Assembly (NCBI RefSeq): GCF_016756775.1
Contig: NZ_JAERMU010000009.1
Location: 150,712 to 214,711, forward strand
Source: Dryocola clanedunensis subsp. sulfonylureivorans
GTDB taxonomy: Bacteria; Pseudomonadota; Gammaproteobacteria; Enterobacterales; Enterobacteriaceae
Direction of reading: 5' to 3'
DNA: 64,000 nucleotides
Part shown: one piece after another, positions 38,048-47,990 of the stretch
Numbering within the stretch: position 1 is the stretch's first letter
How the letters are laid out: the number at the start of each line of letters is the position of its first letter
Notes under the pieces: model-generated
Database searches by the model: none
What the model saw: the letters and a program-made list of their open reading frames with translations, nothing else
Told to the model about the DNA's origin: nothing
Made by a program: the position numbers and the translations under genes

Positions 38048-38455
38048 ATGAAGTGGCAACAACGGATACAGGTGGCAACCGGCCTGACTTGTTGGCAGAT
38101 TATGCTGCATTTGATGGTGGTATGTGTGGTACTTGTTGGCTGGAAAACAAAGACCCTGATCCCGGTCGCTGTGGGCCTGTGCCTGCTGTATGTGGCAACG
38201 GTTATCCTGATGTTTGCCTTCCAGCGTTTCCACAGCGGCAAGCTGCGCGACATCGGCGATTTTCTTGAAGAGCTGACCACCACCTGGTACTTCGGTACGG
38301 CGATGATCGCCCTGTGGCTGCTCTCCCGCGTGGTAGAAAACAAATGGCTATTGCTGGCTGCGGGCCTCGCAATGATTGCCGGACCCGCCATCTACTCGCT
38401 GCTCGCCAAAGACAAATCAGGCGATTTTGCGACGAAACATCCAGTACGCCGCTGA
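38048..38455 (+). CDS. ybhQ: Inner-membrane protein YbhQ
   Basis: A 135-residue membrane protein with four predicted helices, homologous to E. coli YbhQ (136 aa). The conserved middle [22 protein letters not shown] is recognisable. ATG at 38048 has CCAGGAG upstream. Its function is unknown. The 3' end overlaps the convergent ybhR gene by 39 bp, an unusually long antisense overlap that is also present in the E. coli layout. Confidence 0.9.
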   Translation: MKWQQRIQVATGLTCWQIMLHLMVVCVVLVGWKTKTLIPVAVGLCLLYVATVILMFAFQRFHSGKLRDIGDFLEELTTTWYFGTAMIALWLLSRVVENKWLLLAAGLAMIAGPAIYSLLAKDKSGDFATKHPVRR

Positions 38456-39523
38456 ACCCGTCGTGGCCGCTATCACCAGCAGCGGCCAGACGCTCCCCCA
38501 GACGATATCTAAGCTCGCATCCTTCAAATAAATCTGCTTGGTAATGTCGGTGAAATGCCGGATGGGGTTTACCCACGTCAGGTTTTGCAGCCAGACCGGC
38601 ATGTTCTCCACCGGTGAGACATAGCCCGACAGCAAAATCGCGGGCATCATAAACACGAACACGCCGATAAACGCCTGCTGCTGCGTGGCGCAAAGCGACG
38701 AGATGAGCAGGCCAAACCCCACCAGCGACAGCCCGTAAATCAGCATCGTGAAATAGAACAGCAGCAGCGAGCCGGAAAACGGTATCTGATAGCCCCAGAT
38801 GCCCACGCCCAGCACGATGGTCGCCTGGGCAATGGCAACGATCTGCGCGGGCACCGCTTTGCCAACGAAGATCTGCCAGGTGGCGAGCGGTGAAACCAGC
38901 AGCTGGTCGAGCGTACCCTGTTCGCGCTCGCGGGCGACCGACAGCGAAGTCACGATCATCACGCCAATCGTGGTGATCATCGCAATCAGCGACGGCACCA
39001 CGAACCATTTATAGTCCAGATTCGGGTTATACCAGTTGCGCACCACCAGCTCGCTGTTGTTCGGCTTTGGCTGGCCGGTCATCAGCTCCTGCTGGTAGTT
39101 TTTGACGATCTGCTGGAGATAGTTGGCCGCAATCTGGGCGCTGTTGGAGTTACGCCCGTCGAGGATAATCTGCAGCTTCGCGGGCTGCTGGCCTGCCAGA
39201 TTGCGCGAGAAGTCCGCCGGGAAGCGAATCAAAAGCAGCGCCTTCTGGTTGTCTATTGTCGGCTGGATCTCCTGCGGGCTTTTCAGCAGCAGCACGTGGT
39301 TAAACGCTTTTGCGCGGGCGAAACGCTGGGTCAGCTCTACCGAGTGGCTGCCGTTATCCTCGTTGTAAATCGCAATCGTCGCGTTGGTGACTTCAAGCGT
39401 GGCGGCGAACGGGAACAGCACCACCTGCAGCACCACCGGCAAAATCAGAATGGCGCGGGTCTGCGGCTCGCGCAGCAGAGACTGCAGCTCTTTGCGAATC
39501 AGTGTCCATAATCGATGAAACAT
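38417..39523 (-). CDS. ybhR: ABC-2 exporter permease YbhR
   Basis: One of two permeases of the YbhGFSR exporter. The 368 residues have an N-terminal helix, a large periplasmic loop (about 45-170, with [17 protein letters not shown]) and a C-terminal block of five helices with [18 protein letters not shown], the coupling segment of ABC-2 permeases. It lies 9 bp behind ybhS. In E. coli the exporter affects cefoperazone and chloramphenicol sensitivity and exports Na+/Li+. Confidence 0.94.
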   Translation of the reverse strand: MFHRLWTLIRKELQSLLREPQTRAILILPVVLQVVLFPFAATLEVTNATIAIYNEDNGSHSVELTQRFARAKAFNHVLLLKSPQEIQPTIDNQKALLLIRFPADFSRNLAGQQPAKLQIILDGRNSNSAQIAANYLQQIVKNYQQELMTGQPKPNNSELVVRNWYNPNLDYKWFVVPSLIAMITTIGVMIVTSLSVAREREQGTLDQLLVSPLATWQIFVGKAVPAQIVAIAQATIVLGVGIWGYQIPFSGSLLLFYFTMLIYGLSLVGFGLLISSLCATQQQAFIGVFVFMMPAILLSGYVSPVENMPVWLQNLTWVNPIRHFTDITKQIYLKDASLDIVWGSVWPLLVIAATTGSAAYWMFRRKIA

Positions 39524-39532
39524 GGCTTTTCC

Positions 39533-40672
39533 TTAATCCAGGCGGCGCTTCGTTTTCAGCGCCGTCAGGCCAATAAACATCACCGCCGAAGCGATCAAGA
39601 ACAGCACGTTGACCACCAGCACCGTAGCAATGTTGCCCGCCAGAAACAGGCTTTGCAGCGTGCTGACGAAATAGCGCGCGGGAATAACGTAGGTCACGGC
39701 GCGGATAATCGCGGGCATGCTGTCTATCTGGAAAATAAACCCGGACAGCATGATCGACGGCAAAAATGCGGCGTTCAGCGCTACCTGAGCGGCGTTAAAC
39801 TGGTTGCGCGTAATGGTGGAGATAAGTAAACCCATGCCCAGCGTGCTGAGCAGAAACAGGCTGGTGATCAGAAAAAGCAGCAGCAGCGACCCGCGATACG
39901 GCACGCCGAGAATAAACACCGACACCAGCATACACAGCAGCATCGCCAGCATGCCCAGCACGTAGTAGGGCAGCAGCTTGCACAGCAGAAGTTCGGTGCG
40001 CGTTACCTGCGTCGAAAGCAGCGCTTCCATGGTGCCGCGCTCCCATTCGCGGGCAACGACCAGCGAGGTCAGAATTGCGCCAATCACCGTCATAATAATG
40101 GTTATCGCGCCTGGGATAATAAAGTGCTGGCTGATGGCGGCGGGGTTAAACCAGTAGCGCAGCTGGACGTCGATCAGCGGCTGGAACGCTTCGCCCCTGT
40201 CTTCCGCCCGCTGCTGCTGCCAGATCTGCCAGATCCCCTCCATATAGCCCTGAACAAAGTTGGCGGTGTTCGGCTCGCTGCCGTCGGTGATCACCTGAAT
40301 CGGCGCCGTCGCCCCGGCCCGGGCCATGTTCTGGGCGAAGTCGGTGGGGATGACCACCAGGCCGCGGATCTTCCCGGCCTGCATCAGCTGGATCAGCTGC
40401 TGGCGGTTATCGCTGATGGTGGGCTGAATGTAGGGCGAGGCGCTGATGGTATGGGTGAAGTCCAGCGCCTCCTTGCTCTGCTGCTCAATCAGCACGCCGA
40501 CGTGCAGGCGGCTGGAGTCGAGGTTTATCCCGTAGCCAAAGATAAACAGCAGCAGCAGGGGGATGACCACCGCAATCAGCCAGCTGCTCGGGTCGCGCAC
40601 AATCTGACGGGTCTCCTTCACGCACAGGGCGCGGACGCGCCGCCACGAGACAAACTGGCTATGCTCGCTCAT
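39533..40672 (-). CDS. ybhS: ABC-2 exporter permease YbhS
   Basis: Second permease of the exporter, 379 residues with the same plan as Ybh[19 protein letters not shown] is the coupling motif, and [22 protein letters not shown] lies in the helix bundle (given in part). ATG at 40672 ([14 protein letters not shown]) is chosen because [19 protein letters not shown] follows in register with E. coli. It overlaps the end of ybhF by 14 bp. Confidence 0.93.
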   Translation of the reverse strand: MSEHSQFVSWRRVRALCVKETRQIVRDPSSWLIAVVIPLLLLFIFGYGINLDSSRLHVGVLIEQQSKEALDFTHTISASPYIQPTISDNRQQLIQLMQAGKIRGLVVIPTDFAQNMARAGATAPIQVITDGSEPNTANFVQGYMEGIWQIWQQQRAEDRGEAFQPLIDVQLRYWFNPAAISQHFIIPGAITIIMTVIGAILTSLVVAREWERGTMEALLSTQVTRTELLLCKLLPYYVLGMLAMLLCMLVSVFILGVPYRGSLLLLFLITSLFLLSTLGMGLLISTITRNQFNAAQVALNAAFLPSIMLSGFIFQIDSMPAIIRAVTYVIPARYFVSTLQSLFLAGNIATVLVVNVLFLIASAVMFIGLTALKTKRRLD

Positions 40673-42407
40673 CGTCATGCTCCTCATCCCAGCGGTGGAT
40701 AAGCGTAATAAACGCCTGCTCCATGGTCGGATCGGCCTGCTCGTCGTTCGCGGCCTGCTGCTTGAGATCGTCCGGCGTGCCGCTGGCGATAAGCTTGCCA
40801 CGGTACACCAGCCCGATGCGGTCGCAGTATTCCGCCTCGTCCATAAAGTGCGTGGTGACCATCACCGTGACGCCTTTTTCCACCATGCTGTTGATGTGCA
40901 GCCAGAATTCGCGGCGGGTGATGGGGTCAACGCCCGAGGTTGGCTCATCCAGAAACAGAATGTCCGGCTCGTGCATCAGCGAGCAGGCCAGCGCCAGGCG
41001 CTGCTTAAAGCCGAGCGGCAGGGCGTCCGTCTGGCTGTTAAAAATCGGCTGGAGGTTAAACGCCTCGCTCATGCGCCCGATCTTCTCCTCCTGCGCCTTA
41101 CCGCGCAGGCCGTAAACGCCGGAGAAAAAGCGCAGGTTTTGCGCCACCGTCAGGTTGCCGTAGAGGGAAAATTTCTGTGCCATATAGCCCAGGTGCTGGC
41201 GCGCCTTGCCGGAGCTGGTTTTCAGATCCATGTCCAGCACCAGCGCCTTGCCCGAAGTTGGCACCAGCAGCCCGCACATCATCTTGAAGGTGGTGGACTT
41301 GCCCGCGCCGTTTGGCCCGAGCAGGCCGAAAATTTCTCCGCGCTGCACGGTAAAATCTACGTGGTCGGTAGCCGCGAAATCACCGAATTTTTTGGTCAGC
41401 TGTTTTGCTTCAATGACCGTTTCGTCGTGGCTGCCCTCGACGGTATGCAGGATTTCACCGAGCGGCGACTCCTGCTCGCCCGCGCCGCCCAGCAAATCGA
41501 TAAACGCATCTTCAAAGCGCGGTTCGGTTTGCGCGATATGTTCCGGAGGTAAATTGAGCGCTTTGGCAAGCTCGTCCAGGGTAGCGTCTTTGGCGAGGAT
41601 AAGCCGCACCGAGCGGCCCTGAATTACGCCGTCGCTCACCTGCGGCAGCCTGAGCGCCCGTTGCAGCAGCCTGCGGTTGTTTTCCTCGCCGTGGCTGACC
41701 AGCAGCGACCTTCCGGCCATTTTCTGCGTCAGCTCCTTCGGTGCGCCGTGGTACAGCAGCTCGCCTTCGTTCATCAGCAGCACATCCCGGCACTGCTCGG
41801 CTTCGTCTAAGTAGGACGTACTCCACAGGATCAGCATTCCTTCGCCCGCCAGCTCGTGCACCATCTGCCACAGCTCACGGCGGGAGATGGGGTCAACGCC
41901 CACGCCCGGCTCATCGAGCAGCAGCACTTTCGGCTGGCCGACCAGCGTACAGGCCAGGCCAAGCTTCTGCTTCATGCCGCCGGAAAGCTTACCGGCCAGG
42001 CGTGCGGTAAACGGCCCGAGAGAGGTAAATTCCAGCAGCCTTTTGAAGGTTGATTCGCGAGTTTCCCCCGTCACGCCGCGCAGGTCGGCATAGAGGTTTA
42101 AGTTTTCCATTACCGTCAGATCTTCATACAGCCCAAACTTCTGCGGCATGTAACCCAGCACGGCGTGCAGGGCGCGGTCGTCTTTAATGGGATCGAGACC
42201 GATAACCTGAGCGCTGCCCTCCGTGGGCTTCAGCAGCCCGGCCAGCATGCGCATCAGCGTGGTTTTCCCCGCGCCGTCCGGGCCAACCAGCCCGGTGACC
42301 TCTCCGGCGTGAATTTCGCAGTCCAGGCTGGCGACGGCGGGCTTATCCATGCCGGGAAAGCTTTTCATCAGCTGCTGAAGGCGGACGATCCCGTCATTGC
42401 TGCTCAT
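40659..42407 (-). CDS. ybhF: Tandem ABC ATPase YbhF
   Basis: ATPase of the YbhGFSR exporter with two full ABC cassettes in 582 residues. The first has Walker [10 protein letters not shown], signature LSGGMKQKL and Walker [10 protein letters not shown]. The second has [10 protein letters not shown], a degenerate signature LPLGFKQRL, and Walker [10 protein letters not shown]. It overlaps ybhG upstream by 14 bp and ybhS downstream, so the four genes are translated as a coupled set. Confidence 0.95.
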   Translation of the reverse strand: MSSNDGIVRLQQLMKSFPGMDKPAVASLDCEIHAGEVTGLVGPDGAGKTTLMRMLAGLLKPTEGSAQVIGLDPIKDDRALHAVLGYMPQKFGLYEDLTVMENLNLYADLRGVTGETRESTFKRLLEFTSLGPFTARLAGKLSGGMKQKLGLACTLVGQPKVLLLDEPGVGVDPISRRELWQMVHELAGEGMLILWSTSYLDEAEQCRDVLLMNEGELLYHGAPKELTQKMAGRSLLVSHGEENNRRLLQRALRLPQVSDGVIQGRSVRLILAKDATLDELAKALNLPPEHIAQTEPRFEDAFIDLLGGAGEQESPLGEILHTVEGSHDETVIEAKQLTKKFGDFAATDHVDFTVQRGEIFGLLGPNGAGKSTTFKMMCGLLVPTSGKALVLDMDLKTSSGKARQHLGYMAQKFSLYGNLTVAQNLRFFSGVYGLRGKAQEEKIGRMSEAFNLQPIFNSQTDALPLGFKQRLALACSLMHEPDILFLDEPTSGVDPITRREFWLHINSMVEKGVTVMVTTHFMDEAEYCDRIGLVYRGKLIASGTPDDLKQQAANDEQADPTMEQAFITLIHRWDEEHDDERA

Positions 42408-43401
42408 GATTTTGCCCGCCGTCGAAGCTCACGGTCACCGGCATGCCCTGGCGCAGCGAATCGTCGGCATCCGTGACTATGATGCGCAGGCGATAGACCA
42501 GGTCGGTACGCAGGTCGGGCGTTTCGACAGTTTTCGGGGTGAACTCAGCGGTAGGGGAGACGAAGCCGATTTTGCCCCGGTAAGGCTTATCCGGTCGCCC
42601 GTCGGTATAAATCTGCACTTCGGTGCCGGGTTTAGCCTGATTCAGGCTGACTTCATTGACGTAGGCGCGAACCCAGACGGGGCGAGTGAGGGAAAGTGTG
42701 AGTACCGTACTGCCTGCGTTCAGCATGCTGCCCGGTTCCACGGCGCGGGTAAGCAGGGTGCCGTTGGAAGGGGCGATGAGGGTGGTGTCCTGCAAATCAA
42801 GCCGGGCCTGGGCAAGCTGCGCTTTGGCCTGCTGCAGGCTGGCCTGCGCCTGGGCAATTTCCTGCGGGCGGTTGCCGGTGCGGTACTGGCTGAGCTTATC
42901 TTTCGCGGACTTCAGGGTGGCTTTTGCCTGCTCGCTCGAAGAACGGGCATTTTCCAGATCGTTTGCGGAAATCACCCGGGTGGCCCACAGCCCCTGCTGG
43001 CGCTGATAGAAGTTCTGGGCGTAGTCAAAGGCGGCCTGCGCCTGGTTAACCTGGGCGGCGGCCTGGGCTATCTCTTCATCGCGGTAGCCCGCTATCACCA
43101 GGTCGTACTTCGCCTGGGCGGCCGCCACGTTGGCCCCGGCCTGCAGCAGCGCGTTGTCGTAAGGGCCCTGATCCAGCACGCCCAGCGGCTCGCCCGCCTT
43201 TATGGCGTCGCCCTCATCAACGTTGAGCGCCGCCAGACGTCCGCCGACGCGGAAGCTCATATTGACGGTGCGAATATCAACGTTACCGTACAGCGTCAGC
43301 GGTCTGTCCTGCTGGCTTCGGTACCACATCCAGCCACCCACGCAGGCGGCCAGCAGCGCAATAATTACAATCACAACAACGGCGGGCTTTTTACCTTTCA
43401 T
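42394..43401 (-). CDS. ybhG: Membrane fusion protein YbhG
   Basis: HlyD-type periplasmic adaptor, 335 residues: an N-terminal anchor helix ([19 protein letters not shown]), a lipoyl half-motif around [21 protein letters not shown], a long alpha-hairpin rich in Gln and Ala (about 95-205), and beta-barrel domains. It should link the permeases to an outer-membrane channel. It is the first gene of ybhGFSR. In E. coli the TetR-type gene cecR precedes ybhG in the operon; it is absent here. Confidence 0.93.
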   Translation of the reverse strand: MKGKKPAVVVIVIIALLAACVGGWMWYRSQQDRPLTLYGNVDIRTVNMSFRVGGRLAALNVDEGDAIKAGEPLGVLDQGPYDNALLQAGANVAAAQAKYDLVIAGYRDEEIAQAAAQVNQAQAAFDYAQNFYQRQQGLWATRVISANDLENARSSSEQAKATLKSAKDKLSQYRTGNRPQEIAQAQASLQQAKAQLAQARLDLQDTTLIAPSNGTLLTRAVEPGSMLNAGSTVLTLSLTRPVWVRAYVNEVSLNQAKPGTEVQIYTDGRPDKPYRGKIGFVSPTAEFTPKTVETPDLRTDLVYRLRIIVTDADDSLRQGMPVTVSFDGGQNHEQQ

Positions 43402-43706
43402 CCTTGCTCATCCTTATGACGGGTCAGCGGGTAATATTTATTCCGTGAATAGAACATTATACGCTTAACCTTCACTAATGCATGGGCATGACGCAGAGGA
43501 AACGCCTGAGCGGCCACCCTGCGGGCGGGGATTAACGCACCGGCCGGGCATATTTACGAGAATTTGTGCGGAGTATCACAAAAGCTGCTACACTGCGCCC
43601 CTTACGGCACCGTGGTTTGTGCCCCTCTACTCGCCAGGAGACTGGCGTCATATGAACCCCTGGAAACTACACCGCGAAGCGCGGTCAGGGCGATTCTGGA
43701 GTACCT
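43402..43706. other. ybhG-rhlE divergent intergenic region
   Basis: No gene is seen. For ybhG a -10 match TATAAT lies at 43456-43461 on the minus strand, without a good -35. For rhlE a TACACT -10 candidate lies at 43589-43594, leaving a leader of about 105 bases with a GCCAG/CTGGC hairpin. The cecR gene expected by comparison with E. coli is missing. Confidence 0.5.
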
Positions 43707-45077
43707 ATGTCTTTTGATTCTCTCGGCCTGAATGCCGATATTCTGCGTGCGGTGGAAGAGCAGGGCTATCGTGAGCCTACCCCAATCCAGCGCCAGGCGA
43801 TCCCGGTAGTCTTAGCAGGCCGTGACCTGATGGCCAGTGCCCAGACCGGCACCGGCAAAACCGCAGGCTTTACCCTGCCGCTGCTGCAGCGCCTGGTGGA
43901 CAACCAGCCGCATGCCAAAGGCCGCCGCCCCGTGCGCGCCCTGATCCTGACCCCAACCCGCGAGCTGGCAGCGCAGATTGGTGAAAACGTCCGTGATTAC
44001 AGCAAATATTTAGATCTCCGCTCGCTGGTAGTCTTCGGCGGCGTGAGCATCAACCCACAGATGATGAAGCTGCGCAGCGGCGTAGACGTGCTGGTGGCAA
44101 CGCCTGGCCGCCTGCTGGATCTGGAACACCAGAACGCCGTCAAGCTCGACCAGGTCGAAATCCTGGTGCTGGACGAAGCTGACCGCATGCTGGACATGGG
44201 CTTCATCCACGATATCCGCCGCGTGCTGGCAAAACTGCCTGCCCGTCGCCAGAACCTGCTGTTCTCCGCAACGTTCTCCGATGAAATTAAAGGCCTGGCA
44301 GAAAAACTGCTGCACAACCCTGAAGAAGTGTCCGTGGCGCGCCGCAACACCGCTTCAGAGCAGGTGACCCAGTACGTTCACTTTGTGGATAAAAAACGCA
44401 AAAGAGAGCTGCTGTCGCAGATGATCGGCGAAGGCAACTGGCAGCAGGTGCTGGTCTTCACCCGTACCAAACACGGGGCGAACCACCTGGCAGAACAGCT
44501 GGGTAAAGACGGCATTACCGCCGCCGCTATCCACGGTAACAAGAGTCAGGGCGCCCGTACCCGCGCGCTGGCCGACTTCAAAAGCGGCGGCATTCGCGTG
44601 CTGGTGGCGACTGATATCGCCGCCCGCGGCCTGGATATCGAAGAGCTGCCGCACGTAGTCAACTACGAGCTGCCAAACGTGCCGGAAGATTACGTTCACC
44701 GTATCGGCCGTACCGGCCGCGCTGCGGCAACGGGTCAGGCTCTGTCTCTGGTCTGCGTCGATGAACACAAACTGCTGCGCGATATCGAACGCGTGCTGAA
44801 GCGTGAAGTGCCGCGCATGGCAATTCCTGGCTATGAAGTGGACCCGTCCATTCCAGCCGAACCTATCGTGAACGGCCGCCAGCAGCAGCGTGGCGGTGGC
44901 GGACGCGGTGGTCAGGGCCAGGGCCAACGTCGCGGTGGCAACGGTAGCAGCAGCGCACCGTCCGACCGCAGCGGCGCACCGCGTCGCCAGTCACGTCCTC
45001 AGGGCGATGGCGCGGCGAAACCTGCCGGAGCGAACGGCCGTCGTCGTCCACCGCGCAAGCCGTCGGCCTCTAACTAA
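43707..45077 (+). CDS. rhlE: DEAD-box RNA helicase RhlE
   Basis: ATP-dependent RNA helicase linked to ribosome maturation and RNA decay. Its 456 residues carry the Q motif ([12 protein letters not shown]), motif I AQTGTGKT, Ia [29 protein letters not shown], and [11 protein letters not shown]. The C-terminal tail from about residue 390 is Gly/Arg/Gln-rich ([17 protein letters not shown]) and basic, an RNA-binding extension. It ends in a terminator that is duplicated around repeat copy C. Confidence 0.96.
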   Translation: MSFDSLGLNADILRAVEEQGYREPTPIQRQAIPVVLAGRDLMASAQTGTGKTAGFTLPLLQRLVDNQPHAKGRRPVRALILTPTRELAAQIGENVRDYSKYLDLRSLVVFGGVSINPQMMKLRSGVDVLVATPGRLLDLEHQNAVKLDQVEILVLDEADRMLDMGFIHDIRRVLAKLPARRQNLLFSATFSDEIKGLAEKLLHNPEEVSVARRNTASEQVTQYVHFVDKKRKRELLSQMIGEGNWQQVLVFTRTKHGANHLAEQLGKDGITAAAIHGNKSQGARTRALADFKSGGIRVLVATDIAARGLDIEELPHVVNYELPNVPEDYVHRIGRTGRAAATGQALSLVCVDEHKLLRDIERVLKREVPRMAIPGYEVDPSIPAEPIVNGRQQQRGGGGRGGQGQGQRRGGNGSSSAPSDRSGAPRRQSRPQGDGAAKPAGANGRRRPPRKPSASN

Positions 45078-45110
45078 TAAGTTTTTGGTTCGGCTTTGCC
45101 AACTCATGAA

Positions 45111-45135
45111 GAGGCGCTAACATAGCGCCTCTTTT
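45111..45135 (+). terminator. rhlE terminator, first copy
   Basis: Stem GAGGCGCTA/TAGCGCCTC with an ACA loop followed by TTTT. The 25-base sequence from TGAA through the stem is repeated exactly at 45274-45298. Confidence 0.88.
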
Positions 45136-45137
45136 AT

Positions 45138-45276
45138 ATTGCTAACAAAGAAGGAAAAAGCGTGGTTTTTCCTTCTTTGTGGTGAGTAGCCGAAAATCAA
45201 CGAATTGATTTTCCTTGTTATTTAATCGGTGAGATCTTCTCGAATTTCAATCGGTTCGGGTTTGTCACTCGTCTGA
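45138..45276 (+). repeat. 139-bp terminator-associated repeat, copy C
   Basis: Third copy of the 139-bp element, close to copy A. The hairpin AAAGAAGGAAAAA/TTTTTCCTTCTTT flanks GCGTGG; a second hairpin GAAAATCAA/TTGATTTTC follows. It ends TTTGTCACTCGTCTGA. It sits between two copies of the rhlE terminator stem and directly before dusC, at the point where gene order departs from that of E. coli K-12. Confidence 0.9.
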
Positions 45277-45277
45277 A

Positions 45278-45304
45278 GAGGCGCTAACATAGCGCCTCTT
45301 TTTT
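45278..45304 (+). terminator. rhlE terminator, second copy
   Basis: Exact repeat of the GAGGCGCTA/TAGCGCCTC stem with a longer T-run. It lies 14 bp before the dusC start. Confidence 0.88.
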
Positions 45305-45318
45305 TATCGGAAAATATC

Positions 45319-45611
45319 ATGCGTGTACTGCTCGCGCCGATGGAAGGGGTTCTCGACTCGCTGGTCCGTGAACTCTTAACCGAGGTGAATGATTACGACC
45401 TGTGCATCACCGAGTTTCTGCGCGTGGTCGACCAGCTTTTGCCGGTAAAATCCTTCCATAAGCTCTGCCCTGAGCTGCTGCATAACAGCCGCACGCCGTC
45501 CGGCACGCTGGTGCGCGTCCAGCTGCTTGGCCAGCATCCGCAATGGCTGGCTGAAAACGCCGCCCGCGCCGTGGAGCTGGGCTCCTGGGGGGTAGATCTC
45601 AACTGTGGATG
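45319..45611 (+). pseudogene. dusC: dusC 5' part, cut by the island
   Basis: First 97 codons and two bases of codon 98 of tRNA-dihydrouridine synthase C. It is normal up to DLNCG and then runs into island DNA, which adds a 25-residue foreign tail (stop at 45687). The lost codon 98 is the TGC of the second Cys in the NCGCP motif, the catalytic residue of Dus enzymes. The fragment keeps part of the flavin-barrel N-terminus only and cannot be active. Joining 45611 to 56101 gives an unbroken 310-residue DusC. Confidence 0.95.
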
Positions 45612-45627
45612 GACCAAGTTTATGAAG
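45601..45627. other. attL, left island junction
   Basis: dusC sequence AACTGTGGA meets the proposed crossover TG at 45610-45611, then island sequence GACCAAGTTTATGAAG. That arm is the near-complement of CTTTATAAACTTTGCC at the right end. The placement is fixed by restoration of the dusC frame and by the dyad formed when the ends are joined. Confidence 0.8.
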
Positions 45628-45740
45628 GATCAACATAGTACAATAGCTTCATCCAATAATTTGAACTGGATCATCACTGCTAACTAAATGTTCTATATGC
45701 GTAATGGTATGATGAAAAAAAGTCAGTGGAGGGAATCTCG

Positions 45741-46601
45741 GTGGATAAAGCCTTTTGTACTATTGATGAGCAGGAATGGACAGCTGAGGCATTTTACGCG
45801 CTGCCCACTGCTGAAATTCAATCAAAAAGACGTAGTTTACTGTGTACCGAATGTAGTGGAGATGCATGGTTTAGACGGTCTAGTTATGGAAATGATGCGC
45901 CGCATTTTTGTGCCCATCACCAGGAAAACTGCTCATTAGGTACTTCATATGAAGCAGTGGGCGAGGGTAGCAATGATAAGGCATTACCAGTATCAGATAC
46001 TGATAGTGGCTTGGTTATAGATCTCGATTTAACTCAAAGCTATGATATTGACGTGAAACTGGCTGAACAAACCTCCGAAGCTACACCTGTAGGACAGAGG
46101 TTTACCGGTGAACAATCTAACGACGGTGGCAGTGTAAAATATCCAGCACATTTTACTTTGAAACGATTGCTCTACAAATTAGTACAATCAAAAGGTCAAT
46201 GTTATTTAGAAAAGAAGATTGGCTTCAAAGGTCAGGATTTTAGTGATTTACCAGAGAATGGTGCTGAACTATTTGTTGAATTTGCAAATGTGAAGCCATG
46301 GATGGATGGAGCACGCAGGATCTTTTGGGGATTCATTAGTGATGTCGGGCAAACGAATGATGGGAAAATTTGGTTAAACGCGGGTAATATTAAATCAGGT
46401 TTAAGTGTTTGTATTCAGCAAGATATAGCTAGTGCTTTCAGAGAACAGTTTAAGGTAGTCAACAGTCTAGACGAGTTGGATGGCTGTCATGCTCTAATTA
46501 TTGGTAAATGTTTGTATGCAACAACTGGTAAACCGATTCTATGGTGCGGCGATCTTAGCTATGTTGTACTTAGAAGGTATAAATCTGATCAAGAATTATA
46601 G
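45741..46601 (+). CDS. Unknown island protein with Cys/His N-terminal motif
   Basis: A 286-residue protein I cannot name. GTG at 45741 is chosen because GGAGGG sits 7 bp upstream; an earlier GTG lacks a site. Residues about 30-60 read LLCTECSGDAWF ... HFCAHHQENC, a C-x2-C plus H-x-C-x-H-H arrangement like the zinc-type N-terminus of CoiA-like proteins. A polar linker follows. The C-terminal half (from about residue 130) is a globular region with PAHFTLKRLLYKLVQSKGQCYLEK split here as two runs, and SLDELDGCHALIIGKCLYAT. It lies between attL and the island dusC. Confidence 0.7.
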   Translation: MDKAFCTIDEQEWTAEAFYALPTAEIQSKRRSLLCTECSGDAWFRRSSYGNDAPHFCAHHQENCSLGTSYEAVGEGSNDKALPVSDTDSGLVIDLDLTQSYDIDVKLAEQTSEATPVGQRFTGEQSNDGGSVKYPAHFTLKRLLYKLVQSKGQCYLEKKIGFKGQDFSDLPENGAELFVEFANVKPWMDGARRIFWGFISDVGQTNDGKIWLNAGNIKSGLSVCIQQDIASAFREQFKVVNSLDELDGCHALIIGKCLYATTGKPILWCGDLSYVVLRRYKSDQEL

Positions 46602-46650
46602 CACCAGCTTCAAAAATAATAATGTCCATTTTTAATTTTTCAGGAAATAC

Positions 46651-47589
46651 ATGCGAGTATTACTAGCTCCGATGGAAGGTGTTCTCGACTCATTAGTGCG
46701 AGAGCTTTTAACTGAAGTAAACGACTACGATCATTGCATTACGGAGTTTTTACGTGTAGTCGACCAGTTATTGCCAGAAAAATCCTTTTATCGCTTATGC
46801 CCTGAATTACATAATCAAAGCCGCACTGAATCCGGCACTTTAGTCCGTATCCAACTGCTAGGGCAGCACCCAGGATGGCTTGCGGAGAATGCCGTTCGTG
46901 CTGTTGAGCTGGGTTCACATGGTGTCGACCTTAATTGCGGATGCCCTTCAAAGCTCGTTAATGGCAGCGGTGGTGGGGCTACTCTCCTTAAAGATCCAGA
47001 ACTGATCTACCGTGGCGCAAAAGCCATGCGTGAAGCAGTGCCAGCGCACTTACCCGTAACAGTTAAAATTCGACTCGGTTGGGACAGCGGTGCGCGGCAG
47101 TTTGAAATTGCCGATGCTGTGCAGCAGGCCGGTGCCACTGAACTTGTTGTTCACGGGCGGACGAAAGAAGATGGCTATAAAGCTGAATGCATTAACTGGT
47201 TGGCAATTGGCGAAATCCGCAATAGATTATCGATCCCAGTGATTGCTAACGGTGAAATCTGGGACTATCAAAGTGCGCAGGCCTGTCTTAACGCCACCGG
47301 CTGCGATGCAGTGATGGTCGGCCGCGGCGCGTTGAATATCCCGAATTTAAGCCGCGTAATTAAATACAACGACACCCGTATGCCATGGCCGGATGTAGTG
47401 AAGCTTCTGCAAAAATATAGTCAACTTGAAAAACAGGGAGATACAGGTTTGTATCACGTTGCGCGCATCAAACAATGGCTAGGATATTTGCGTAAAGAAT
47501 ATGTTGAGGCCACAGAACTCTTTACAACGATTCGCACAATGAAACACTCAGCCGATATTTCTCTTGCAATTAATAAGCTGGGCGTGTAA
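46651..47589 (+). CDS. dusC: tRNA-dihydrouridine synthase C, island copy
   Basis: Complete 312-residue DusC that should reduce U16 of tRNAs using FMN. It has the NCGCPSK catalytic motif, the KIRLGWDSG and [11 protein letters not shown] barrel segments, GEIWD, and the GRGALNIPN phosphate site. It is highly similar in protein to the split chromosomal dusC, yet most third codon positions differ and it is richer in A and T. It therefore restores the function the island destroys. AGGAAAT lies before the start. It runs in the same direction as the broken gene. Confidence 0.96.
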   Translation: MRVLLAPMEGVLDSLVRELLTEVNDYDHCITEFLRVVDQLLPEKSFYRLCPELHNQSRTESGTLVRIQLLGQHPGWLAENAVRAVELGSHGVDLNCGCPSKLVNGSGGGATLLKDPELIYRGAKAMREAVPAHLPVTVKIRLGWDSGARQFEIADAVQQAGATELVVHGRTKEDGYKAECINWLAIGEIRNRLSIPVIANGEIWDYQSAQACLNATGCDAVMVGRGALNIPNLSRVIKYNDTRMPWPDVVKLLQKYSQLEKQGDTGLYHVARIKQWLGYLRKEYVEATELFTTIRTMKHSADISLAINKLGV

Positions 47590-47638
47590 CCAGGAACAAA
47601 ACTCAAATATTATATACAAACACTGATGGAGATAGTTA

Positions 47639-47923
47639 ATGAGTTCGAATAAAATTACTCAAGATAGATACGAAATGATTTATATTAAACAAAACAATGT
47701 TGTTATAGTTCATAGAGAACCTTATACAGTTTCAATATTAACAAAAGAGCAGGCAGAAGATTTTGGATATAATATCTCTAAAATGAAGGAATATGAAAGC
47801 ATCAGCATTAATGGGATACCAGAGGGTGGTTATGAACTGGTTGAAAATTGTGAAGAAGAGGATGTAAACTGGTTAACTCCTGAATGGGAAGCTGAATTGA
47901 ATCTTTTTAATAAAAATTTATAG
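47639..47923 (+). CDS. Small hypothetical island protein
   Basis: A 94-residue acidic protein, unrecognised. It has a GGAGATAG-type ribosome region upstream and a two-part body: YIKQNNVVIVHREPYTVSIL, then a Glu/Asp-rich end with ENCEEEDVNWLTPEWEAEL. No signal peptide or membrane segment. It follows dusC by 49 bp. Hairpins downstream (ATATGGAGT/ACTCCATAT and AACGCTT/AAGCGTT, 47941-47985) may terminate it. Confidence 0.55.
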   Translation: MSSNKITQDRYEMIYIKQNNVVIVHREPYTVSILTKEQAEDFGYNISKMKEYESISINGIPEGGYELVENCEEEDVNWLTPEWEAELNLFNKNL

Positions 47924-47990
47924 TATTATTCTTTAAGTTTATATGGAGTATAAAACACTCCATATATCAACGCTTCAAAAGCGTTTGTAT

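Noticed and set aside
38417..38455. Frameshift at the ybhQ/ybhR overlap
   Set aside because: Both proteins end at family-typical positions; the convergent overlap is natural.
45612..45687. Foreign tail on the dusC 5' fragment as a designed fusion
   Set aside because: It is merely the island end read in frame until a stop; it includes the att arm and has no domain.
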